A DNA stretch of 13,097 bases from Betaproteobacteria bacterium (GTDB taxonomy: Bacteria; Pseudomonadota; Gammaproteobacteria; Burkholderiales; Burkholderiaceae_C): assembly GCA_009918225.1 (NCBI GenBank), contig RGEP01000028.1, forward strand, positions 1 through 13,097, in the 5' to 3' direction. The translations under genes and the position numbers were made by a program. Every line of letters starts with the position of its first letter. Positions within the stretch are counted from its first letter, which is position 1. This document shows positions 7,055 to 13,097 of this stretch, one piece after another. The notes below the pieces were generated by a model, which saw only the letters and a program-made list of their open reading frames with translations, was not told the DNA's origin and searched no databases.

Positions 7055-8665
7055 TCAGATGGTCTTGCGCAAACTGGCCGGCGCAATCTTCAGCGCTTCG
7101 CGGTACTTGGCCACGGTGCGGCGGGCCACCTGTATGCCTTGCTCGGCCAACATGTCCGAGAGGTGGTTGTCGGACAAAGGCTTCTTGGGGTCTTCTGCGG
7201 CGATGAACTGCTTGATGAGGGCGCGTACCGCGGTGCTGGAAGCGTTGCCGCCGGCTTCGGTGTTGAGCGACGAGCCAAAGAAGTACTTGAGCTCATAAGT
7301 GCCAAAAGGCGTGGCCATGTACTTGGCGGTGGTCACGCGCGAGATCGTGCTTTCGTGCAGGCCGAGCTCGTCGGCGATCTCGCGCAGCACCAAGGGCTTC
7401 ATGGCGATCTCGCCATGGGTGAAGAAGTTCTTCTGGCGCTCGGCGATGGCCGACGACACGCGCAGGATGGTGTCAAAGCGCTGCTGGATGTTCTTCATGA
7501 ACCAGCGCGCTTCCTGCAGGTGACTCGACAGCGGCGAGGCGTTCTTGCCGCGGCCCTTCAGCGCACCAGCGTAGAGCTCGTTGATGCGCAGCTTGGGCAT
7601 CACATCGGGGTTGAGGACCACCCGAAAGCCACGCCCAGCGCGTTGCACGATGACATCGGGAATGACGATGGCGCCCACATCCGAGGCGAAAGCGCGGCCC
7701 GGCTTGGGGTCGCACTGGCGGATCAGCTGTTGCGCCCAGCGCAGGTCCTGTTCGTCGCAGCCGGTGGCCGCCATCAGCTTCTTGGTGTCTCGCTTGGCCA
7801 GCAGGTCCAGGTGGCGTTCCACGATCAACAAGGCCAGTTCACGCTCGGGGTTGGGCGTCATGGCACGCAACTGCAGGGTGAGGCACTCGGGCAGGTCGCG
7901 TGCGCCAACACCCACCGGGTCCAAGGCCTGCAGCCACTTCAGGGCGCAGTTCAAACGGTCGATCAGTTCGTCCAGCGCCGCGGACATGGGCTCATCGGCT
8001 TCAGCTTCAGCGCTGTCGTCGGTGTGGCCATCGACACCGTCGCCGGTTGTCGAGCCCGTGGGCAAACCCAACAAGGCGCGGGCGATCTCGTCCATCGAGT
8101 CTTCGAGCCAACCGTCTTCGTTGAGCGAATCGATCAGCACCTGCAAGGCTGCCCGGTCGGCCTCGGACAGGCGCATGCCCGCCAACTGAGCCTGCAGGTG
8201 CTCGGCCAGTGTGATCAGGCCCCGGTCCTGATCGCCCGGGCCCTCGTCATCGTCCCGGTTGGACGCGCTGCCCGAGCCCGTCAGGCTGGGCAATTCCCGG
8301 ATGCCATCGAAGTCGTCGGATTCGGTGCCGTTTTCCCAATCCGATTGAGCGGTCGTACCAAAGTCGGTGTCGGCCAGGCCGGCGGCTTCAGGGGCTTCAC
8401 CGGCGTCATCGCCACCGGCGCTGCTGTCGTGGCGCTCCAGCAAGCGCTCGGGCGCCGCAACCTCGGCGCGGGCTGCGGTGTCCAAGGAGGCCTCGAAGGC
8501 AGGCGGGGCCTCGTCTTCCATCTCCAGGAAGGGGTTGGCCTCGAGCATCTGGCCCACTTCCTGCTGCAGCTCCAGCGTGGACAGCTGCAGCAAGCGGATG
8601 GACTGCTGCAACTGTGGCGTCAGCGCCAGGTGCTGGGACAGCCGAACCTGCAGGGAGGTCTTCAT
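7055..8665 (-). CDS. rpoN: RNA polymerase sigma-54 factor RpoN
   Basis: Sigma-54 directs RNA polymerase to -24/-12 promoters that need an ATP-driven activator, such as nitrogen-assimilation and motility genes. Region I is at residues 1-48 (LALTPQLQQSIRLLQLSTLE, glutamine- and leucine-rich, the activator target). An acidic, low-complexity region II covers ~50-150. The core-binding domain follows with LDPVGVGARDL (248-258). A helix-turn-helix lies at ~425-446 (LREIADELGLHESTISRV), and the diagnostic RpoN box ARRTVAKYRE is at 514-523. It has 536 residues against 477 in E. coli. The excess lies in region II and in a second acidic insert at ~200-228. The ATG is 18 bases after the lptB stop, so it is probably co-transcribed with the LPS genes. 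The hpf/ptsN genes that often follow rpoN are not here. Confidence 0.96.
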   Translation of the reverse strand: MKTSLQVRLSQHLALTPQLQQSIRLLQLSTLELQQEVGQMLEANPFLEMEDEAPPAFEASLDTAARAEVAAPERLLERHDSSAGGDDAGEAPEAAGLADTDFGTTAQSDWENGTESDDFDGIRELPSLTGSGSASNRDDDEGPGDQDRGLITLAEHLQAQLAGMRLSEADRAALQVLIDSLNEDGWLEDSMDEIARALLGLPTGSTTGDGVDGHTDDSAEAEADEPMSAALDELIDRLNCALKWLQALDPVGVGARDLPECLTLQLRAMTPNPERELALLIVERHLDLLAKRDTKKLMAATGCDEQDLRWAQQLIRQCDPKPGRAFASDVGAIVIPDVIVQRAGRGFRVVLNPDVMPKLRINELYAGALKGRGKNASPLSSHLQEARWFMKNIQQRFDTILRVSSAIAERQKNFFTHGEIAMKPLVLREIADELGLHESTISRVTTAKYMATPFGTYELKYFFGSSLNTEAGGNASSTAVRALIKQFIAAEDPKKPLSDNHLSDMLAEQGIQVARRTVAKYREALKIAPASLRKTI

Positions 8666-8683
8666 GGCCTGCTCATCGCTGCT

Positions 8684-9463
8684 TCACAAGCGGAAGTGCT
8701 CACCCAAGTACACCTTGCGCACCTGGGGGTTGGCCACGATGTCGGCCGGCGTGCCTTCGGCCAGCACACGGCCCTCGCTGACGATGTAGGCGCGGTCGCA
8801 AATGCCCAGCGTTTCGCGCACGTTGTGGTCGGTGATGAGCACGCCGATGCCGCGGTCTTTGAGGAAGCCGATGATGCGCTGGATTTCCAACACCGCGATC
8901 GGGTCCACACCGGCAAAGGGTTCGTCCAGCAGGATGAAACGCGGCTGCGTGGCCAAAGCCCGGGCGATCTCCACACGGCGGCGCTCACCGCCGGACAAAG
9001 CCGGCGCGGCCACATGGCGGATGCGCTGTATGGACAGGTCGTCGAGCAGGCCATTGAGCCGCTTGTCGATCTCGGCTTCGGCCAGGGCTTTGCCATCGGC
9101 GCCGCGCTGCAGTTCGAGTACTGCGCGAATGTTGTCTTCCACGTTGAGCCGCCGAAAGATCGAGGCCTCTTGCGGCAGGTAGCTCAGGCCCAAGCGAGAG
9201 CGCTGGTGGATGGGCCGGTCCTGCACCGGCTGTCCGTCGATGAGGATGGTGCCGGCATCGGCGCGCACCAAGCCCACGACCATGTAGAAGGTGGTGGTCT
9301 TGCCCGCGCCATTGGGGCCCAACAGGCCCACCACCTCGCCGGGGCACACCCGCAGGTGGCCGCCATCAACCACGGTGCGCGTGCCGTAGCGCTTGACCAG
9401 GCCCGTGGCTTCCAGCCCGGTGCGGCTGTCGACGGTGGGGGGCAGGCGCTCGGGCGCGTTCAT
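8684..9463 (-). CDS. lptB: LPS export ABC transporter ATP-binding protein LptB
   Basis: Cytoplasmic ATPase that, with LptF and LptG, extracts lipopolysaccharide from the inner membrane and pushes it along the Lpt bridge. All ABC motifs are intact: Walker A GPNGAGKTT (49-57), Q-loop YLPQE (Gln98), signature ALSGGERRR (155-163), Walker B FILLDEP with catalytic Glu181, D-loop GVDP and H-loop TDHNV (His213). SIFRRLNVEDNI is a characteristic LptB segment. The 259 residues compare with 241 in E. coli; the extra residues are at the N terminus before LEATGLVKRYG. The ATG overlaps the lptA stop by four bases (ATGA), so the two are probably translationally coupled. lptF and lptG are not in the window. 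Confidence 0.96.
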   Translation of the reverse strand: MNAPERLPPTVDSRTGLEATGLVKRYGTRTVVDGGHLRVCPGEVVGLLGPNGAGKTTTFYMVVGLVRADAGTILIDGQPVQDRPIHQRSRLGLSYLPQEASIFRRLNVEDNIRAVLELQRGADGKALAEAEIDKRLNGLLDDLSIQRIRHVAAPALSGGERRRVEIARALATQPRFILLDEPFAGVDPIAVLEIQRIIGFLKDRGIGVLITDHNVRETLGICDRAYIVSEGRVLAEGTPADIVANPQVRKVYLGEHFRL

Positions 9464-10149
9464 CGCCGTGTGGCCGCGGGGGCGCCCGGTGCAGCGCCCT
9501 GTGCAGGGCCCGTTAAGGTGCCCGGTGAACTGCCCGATGAGGCGGCCGGCGGTGCAGCCGCCGGGGCGGTGGGTGGCGGCGGGACGAACACGCCGCGCAC
9601 CCGGTCGGCTCGGCCCTCACTGCCGGCTCGTTCGGCGGGGGCCACGCTGAAGGTTTCGCGGCTGCCGTTCCAGACGATGGTTTCGCCCTGCACTTCATCG
9701 GCCAGCTGCGTCCCGCGCAAACGCCGCACCACGGCTTTGCCGCTCAGACGAATCAAGGATTCACGGCTGTCGTATTCGATGAGGTCGGCACGGCCTTCTA
9801 CGAATTCCTCTACCCCGTCGCGCTTTTCGCGGAACTGGGCGGGTTGTTCAGGCCGCCCGCGGGCCACGGCGGTGCGATGCCCCTCGCCCACCTCGGAAAC
9901 CTCGACACGGTCGGCCAAGATGCGCAGCGTGCCCTGGGTGAGCACGACCCGGCCGTTGAACACCACCACGCGGCGCGCCATGTCAACGGTGCTGCTCTGG
10001 TCGGCCTCGATGTTCAGGGTTTGCTGGCGATCGGCCTTTTCTGCCCAGACCCCACCCGTGCCCCACACGCCCACCAAGCCCAAAGCCAGTGCCCACGCCC
10101 TGGCCAGGGCGCGATGGCATGGGGGGAACGAGGCAAAGGTGGCGGTCAT
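9460..10149 (-). CDS. lptA: LPS transport periplasmic protein LptA
   Basis: LptA forms the periplasmic bridge that carries LPS from LptC to LptD at the outer membrane. A signal peptide is visible: a hydrophobic stretch ALALGLVGVWGTGGVWA with likely cleavage after residue 36 (V-W-A|E). The OstA/LptA beta-jellyroll domain follows at ~41-180. It contains LNIEADQSSTVD, VVFNGRVVLTQGTLRILADR (the family's 'G.V...QG...I.A..' pattern) and ADLIEYDSRESLIRLSGKAVV. The protein has 229 residues against 185 in E. coli. The extra part is a Pro/Ala/Gly-rich C-terminal tail from about residue 185, which looks disordered. It sits 45 bases after lptC and overlaps lptB. Confidence 0.9.
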   Translation of the reverse strand: MTATFASFPPCHRALARAWALALGLVGVWGTGGVWAEKADRQQTLNIEADQSSTVDMARRVVVFNGRVVLTQGTLRILADRVEVSEVGEGHRTAVARGRPEQPAQFREKRDGVEEFVEGRADLIEYDSRESLIRLSGKAVVRRLRGTQLADEVQGETIVWNGSRETFSVAPAERAGSEGRADRVRGVFVPPPPTAPAAAPPAASSGSSPGTLTGPAQGAAPGAPAATRR

Positions 10150-10194
10150 CGGCAGGCGGTTTCAGCTGAAGGCATGAAACTTGCTGCGACGATT

Positions 10195-10887
10195 CTAGCG
10201 GCCGCGCTGCCCCGCGGGTTTGAGCTGGGCCTGCAAGGGGCCTTTGAGTTGCAGCCGCGATCCGGCCTGTTCAAAGTCGAGGCCTGCGGCCTGGGCCTGC
10301 ACAGAGCCCTGGGCCCAGTGCACCGGCTCAGCCGTCCAGGCCCGGCCGGACTGCAGGTCGATGTCCAAGACCGAGGTGCGCGCATCAAAGGCCTCCTGCG
10401 TGGCGGTGGCCGCGCGGCTGAGCCGCACGTCCCCTTCCAAGCGGATGCGCTGGCCCTCGTCGGTGAGCACGGCCCGCTCGGCCTGGGCCAGAAGCGCCCC
10501 TTCCGCATGGTCGGCCATGAGCCATGCCGAGTCCAACTCCACCCGGTCCCCCACCGGGTAGTGGCGCACCTCGCGCGCGCGGATGCGGGCCATCAGCGAG
10601 CCGTCGCTGCGGTAGCGCACCAATTCCACGTCGCCCAAGATGTAGTCCGGTGCTTGAGACGGGGGCTCGGCCAAGCGAGCCGCACCGGGCACTGGGGTCA
10701 CCCGCACCAGCCACCAGGTCATGGCGGCCAGCAGCAGCATCAAGAGCAGGGGCAGGTAGGTGGACAGCAGGTCTCGCAGCCGAATCGACCAGTGCTCGGC
10801 CGCGCGCCGGGTGCGGTCCAGGCCCGCTTCAACAGGGCCTGACGGCGGAGGTGCAGACGTGGACGTGGGCGCCACCTCAGCGCGCAT
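10195..10887 (-). CDS. lptC: LPS export system protein LptC
   Basis: LptC is an inner-membrane-anchored periplasmic protein that passes LPS from LptBFG to LptA. The product has 230 residues: a ~38-residue cytoplasmic head rich in Ala/Pro/Ser, one membrane segment (~40-62, LLSTYLPLLLMLLLAAMTWW), then an LptC domain with PDYILGDVELVRYRSDGSL, EVRHYPVGDRVELDSAWLM and IRLEGDVRLSR. This matches the domain layout of the family (E. coli LptC has 191 residues). I chose ATG 10887, which overlaps the end of kdsC by 11 bases. The same frame extends farther upstream to 11091, but that part is antisense-like overlap with kdsC and is not plausible protein. The short overlap agrees with an operon. Confidence 0.87.
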   Translation of the reverse strand: MRAEVAPTSTSAPPPSGPVEAGLDRTRRAAEHWSIRLRDLLSTYLPLLLMLLLAAMTWWLVRVTPVPGAARLAEPPSQAPDYILGDVELVRYRSDGSLMARIRAREVRHYPVGDRVELDSAWLMADHAEGALLAQAERAVLTDEGQRIRLEGDVRLSRAATATQEAFDARTSVLDIDLQSGRAWTAEPVHWAQGSVQAQAAGLDFEQAGSRLQLKGPLQAQLKPAGQRGR

Positions 10888-11470
10888 CCAGCGTGGTGAG
10901 GTGGCCATTGAGCAAGGCGGCGTAAACCCCCTTGGCCATGAGCAAGAGGTCGCAGCACTCGCGCGCTGCACCTTGCCCGGCAGGTGCGGCGGTGATGTGG
11001 TGGGCCAGGGCGCGCACCTCGGCATGGGCGCTCGGCGGCACACAGGCAAAGGCCACGCGCTGCAACAAGGGCAGGTCGGGCCAATCGTCACCCATGGCCG
11101 CTGCGTCTTCCCACGAAAGCTTCAAGGCCTGCAACACCGACTGCGCCACGGCCGGCTTGTCTTGAACCCCATAGTGGGCGTGCTGCAGGCCCAAGTCGGC
11201 CACCCGGCGCCGCACCGCCGGTGAATCGCGGCCGGTGATGACCACTGGGGTGATCCCACCTTGGACGAGCATCTTCAGGCCATGCCCATCCAGGGCATGA
11301 AAGGCCTTGAGCGCTTCGCCCTCGGCGCCGATCCACAGCCGACCATCGGTAAGCACACCGTCCACATCGAAGAAGCACACCTTCAGGCCGATGCCCCCGC
11401 CCGTGGTGGCGTGGCCTTGCGCAGCCAAGAGGGTTTCGGCGGGAAAACGCAGGGCAGGCGTGAGGGCCAT
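10877..11470 (-). CDS. kdsC: 3-deoxy-D-manno-octulosonate 8-phosphate phosphatase KdsC
   Basis: Removes phosphate from Kdo-8-phosphate to give Kdo, the sugar that links lipid A to the LPS core. It is a small HAD-superfamily (C0, tetrameric) phosphatase. Visible motifs are DVDGVLTDG (35-43, nucleophile Asp35 and general acid Asp37), ITGRDS (78-83), the QDKP lysine (Lys105) and GDDWPDL (127-133). Length is 197 residues, close to the family (~180-190), with about 27 residues before the first strand. The ATG shares a base with the kdsD stop (TGATG), and the end overlaps the lptC start. It acts two steps after KdsD in the same pathway; the intervening KdsA is not in this window. Confidence 0.95.
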   Translation of the reverse strand: MALTPALRFPAETLLAAQGHATTGGGIGLKVCFFDVDGVLTDGRLWIGAEGEALKAFHALDGHGLKMLVQGGITPVVITGRDSPAVRRRVADLGLQHAHYGVQDKPAVAQSVLQALKLSWEDAAAMGDDWPDLPLLQRVAFACVPPSAHAEVRALAHHITAAPAGQGAARECCDLLLMAKGVYAALLNGHLTTLDAR

Positions 11471-12450
11471 CAGATTACCTTGGCCTGCATCAGGTCGTTG
11501 GTGTTGACCGCGCCCACGATGGCACCGCCCGCATCGACCACGAGCACGCTGGTGATGCGATGGGCTTCCATCAGATCGGCGGCCTCGACCGCCAGGGCGT
11601 CTTCCGGCACCAAACGGGGATGGGGCCGCATGACTTCGGAGGCACTCAAGTTGAGCAGGGCTTGGCCTTGGTGGCCCGACTCAATGAGCCGACGCAGGTC
11701 ACCGTCGGTGAAGATGCCCAGCGGCCGGCGCTGCGCGTCCACCACCACGGCAAATCCCAATCCCTTGGCGCTCATGGTGCGCAGCAGTTCGCTAAAGCCG
11801 GTCGAAGGCTGCACCAGCGGCAAGGCCTCGCCCTGTCGCATCAGATCGTGGACGTGAATGAGCAGCTTGCGGCCCAAGGAGCCACCGGGATGTGAGCGGG
11901 CGAAGTCTTCGGGCTTGAAGCCACGGGCATCCAGCAAGGCCACCGCCAGCGCGTCGCCCAATGCCATTTGCGCCGTGGTGCTGGCTGTGGGGGCCAGGTT
12001 TAAGGGGCAAGCCTCCTGTTCGACCGCACAGCTCAAGACCTCGTCGGCGTGCCGGGCCAAGGTGGAATCGTCGCGGCCGGTGATGGCCAAGAGGGGGACC
12101 ATCAAGCGCTTGAGCACGGGCAGGATGACATTGAGTTCCTCGCTCTCGCCCGAGTTGCTGATGGCCAAGACCACATCCTGGGGCGTGACCATGCCCAGGT
12201 CGCCATGGCTGGCTTCGGCCGGGTGCACGAACAGGGCGGGTGTGCCGGTGGAGGCCAAGGTGGCGGCGATCTTTCGGCCCACATGCCCGCTCTTGCCCAT
12301 GCCCATCACCACCACGCGGCCCTGGCACCGCAAGATGCGCTCCACGCCGCGCGCAAACGAAGCGCCCAAGCGGGCCTTGAGCCCGGCCAATGCCGCTGCC
12401 TCGATGTCCAGGGTTCGATGGGCCAGTTCGAGGGCGCGTTGTGGGTTCAT
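11470..12450 (-). CDS. kdsD: Arabinose-5-phosphate isomerase KdsD
   Basis: Converts ribulose-5-phosphate to arabinose-5-phosphate, the first committed step of Kdo synthesis. The SIS sugar-isomerase domain spans ~35-195: GMGKSG (50-55), SNSGES (98-103), EACPLNLAPTAST (146-158) and SHPGGSLG (186-193). Two CBS domains follow at ~202-260 and ~268-326. Lys53, Glu105, Glu146 and His187 sit at a constant offset of six from the E. coli KdsD residues implicated in catalysis (K59, E111, E152, H193), so the enzyme looks fully active. The 326 residues are normal (328 in E. coli). It is the first gene of the minus-strand LPS cluster, divergent from the antiporter gene across 149 bases. GutQ/KpsF paralogues share this layout, but the link to kdsC and lptC supports KdsD. 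Confidence 0.95.
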   Translation of the reverse strand: MNPQRALELAHRTLDIEAAALAGLKARLGASFARGVERILRCQGRVVVMGMGKSGHVGRKIAATLASTGTPALFVHPAEASHGDLGMVTPQDVVLAISNSGESEELNVILPVLKRLMVPLLAITGRDDSTLARHADEVLSCAVEQEACPLNLAPTASTTAQMALGDALAVALLDARGFKPEDFARSHPGGSLGRKLLIHVHDLMRQGEALPLVQPSTGFSELLRTMSAKGLGFAVVVDAQRRPLGIFTDGDLRRLIESGHQGQALLNLSASEVMRPHPRLVPEDALAVEAADLMEAHRITSVLVVDAGGAIVGAVNTNDLMQAKVI

Positions 12451-12599
12451 GGTGGGGTCAAGCGGAGTACCGATGAGGCGGGCCGTGCGAGAACTTTTCC
12501 TCAGGCGTTCTGTGTGTTGGCCTGTGCGGCCATACTCAAGGCTCGCCGATTGTCCAAGCCTTGCAAGGGGCTGTCACCGATAGAAAGGATTCTAGGCAC
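12451..12599. promoter_or_regulatory. Divergent intergenic region between kdsD and the antiporter gene
   Basis: This 149-base gap must hold promoters for both the LPS cluster (leftward) and the antiporter (rightward). No strong consensus boxes stand out. On the minus strand TTGGAC (12559-12554), 17 bases, then TATGGC (12536-12531) is the best weak pair I see, matching sigma-70 boxes at only three positions each. The location is inferred from gene orientation rather than from a clear motif. Confidence 0.4.
12584..12589 (+). promoter_or_regulatory. Ribosome-binding site for the TTG-started antiporter gene
   Basis: AAAGGA lies 10 bases before the TTG at 12600. It is the best Shine-Dalgarno match in this area and supports TTG 12600 as the start. 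The first downstream in-frame ATG (12687) lies inside the conserved PPMLGYL motif and would delete the first membrane segment. Confidence 0.55.
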
Positions 12600-13097
12600 T
12601 TGGCCACCTCGCTGGACCTTGCCCTGTTGTACCTGCTGGCCGCCGTGGTCGGTGTGGTGGGCTTTCGGCTGCTCAAGCTGCCCCCCATGCTGGGCTACCT
12701 GTCGGTGGGCGTGATCATCGGCCCGCATGCACTGGGCTTGGCGGCCGACTCGGCCAGCGTCAAGTACCTGGCCGAGTTTGGGGTGGTGTTCCTGATGTTT
12801 GTCATTGGGTTGGAATTCAACCTGCCCAAACTGCGCAGCATGCGCACCCTGGTCTTTGGGCTGGGGATGTCGCAGGTGGTGTTGACGGTTGCGGGCGCCT
12901 TGATCGGGCATGCGCTTCTGGCGTGGCTGTTCATCACCCTGGGCAGCGGTTGGGACCTGGACTGGCGCGGGGCGGTGGTCTTGGGTGGCGCCATGGCCAT
13001 GAGCAGCACCGCGATTGTGGTCAAGCTCATGGCCGAGCGGCTGGAGTTGGAGTCCGAACACGGCAAGCGGGTCATGGGCGTGCTGCTGTTCCAAGAC
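12600..13097 (+). CDS. kefB: KefB-type monovalent cation:proton antiporter (5' part, runs off window)
   Basis: Inner-membrane CPA2-family exchanger (K+ or Na+ for H+). The first 166 residues are present. They include LDLALLYLLAAVVGVVGFRL (segment 1), LPPMLGYLSVGVIIGPHALG, EFGVVFLMFVIGLEFN (a highly conserved CPA2 helix), a long hydrophobic stretch, then GGAMAMSSTAIVVKLM and the start of the LLFQD motif. The conserved Asp of that motif is the last codon in the window. The ion and any C-terminal regulatory (RCK/TrkA-N) domain cannot be seen, so the KefB name is by family only; KefC or YbaL-like is possible. The start is TTG 12600, with AAAGGA at 12584-12589. A second in-frame TTG at 12561 lacks support. 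It is divergent from kdsD. Confidence 0.85.
   Translation, partial: MATSLDLALLYLLAAVVGVVGFRLLKLPPMLGYLSVGVIIGPHALGLAADSASVKYLAEFGVVFLMFVIGLEFNLPKLRSMRTLVFGLGMSQVVLTVAGALIGHALLAWLFITLGSGWDLDWRGAVVLGGAMAMSSTAIVVKLMAERLELESEHGKRVMGVLLFQD

Noticed and set aside
6890..10177. A 1095-codon open frame on the plus strand across rpoN, lptB and lptA
   Set aside because: It lies opposite three well-supported genes. Its sequence is rich in Gly, Ala, Gln, His and Arg with no domain, as expected when GC-biased codons are read on the other strand.
10888..11091. Upstream extension of the lptC frame inside kdsC
   Set aside because: This part overlaps kdsC in another frame and is Pro/Cys/Ser-rich without similarity to LptC. 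ATG 10887 gives the expected membrane anchor layout.
12501..13094. A 197-codon open frame on the minus strand opposite the antiporter gene
   Set aside because: His/Gln-rich shadow. The plus strand encodes clear CPA2 antiporter motifs.

Overview
The window is high-GC DNA that looks like a chromosomal segment from a betaproteobacterium of the order Burkholderiales, most like Comamonadaceae. This rests on the protein sequences, the strong G/C bias at third codon positions, and the gene order kdsD-kdsC-lptC-lptA-lptB-rpoN running away from a divergent KefB-type antiporter gene. No RNA gene, CRISPR array or complete mobile element was found. Species cannot be named from the sequence alone.

Left edge, about 1-1826: a scarred region. 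It begins with the tail of a possible IS91-type transposase (2-100). About 270 bases of lower-GC sequence with no recognisable gene follow. Next is a 3' stub of pntB, the transhydrogenase beta subunit (about 370-543). Then comes a fadD-type acyl-CoA ligase that has lost its first ~42 residues and, separately, ~93 internal residues containing essential adenylation motifs. Transhydrogenase and ligase are therefore remnants here. The breaks suggest successive deletions, possibly connected with the mobile element, although misassembly cannot be excluded.

Plus-strand housekeeping block, 1823-4721: mtnN (MTA/SAH nucleosidase, GTG start overlapping the fadD stop), rsmE (16S rRNA m3U1498 methyltransferase) and an MFS transporter that overlaps rsmE by four bases. 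A possible terminator lies in the 58-base gap before the convergent minus-strand genes.

Minus-strand block, read from 12450 down to 4780: kdsD, kdsC, lptC, lptA, lptB and rpoN, then a THUMP-domain RNA methyltransferase (RlmL N-half type) and an Ada-like alkyltransferase with an AraC domain. KdsD and KdsC make Kdo precursors for lipopolysaccharide. LptC, LptA and LptB are parts of the machine that carries LPS to the outer membrane. RpoN is sigma-54. The first five genes overlap or nearly touch, so they are probably one transcript.

Right edge: a divergent KefB-like cation:proton antiporter gene starts at a TTG at 12600 and runs off the window. Overall this is mostly ordinary core genome. The unusual part is the decayed left edge, and I see no convincing new biological system.
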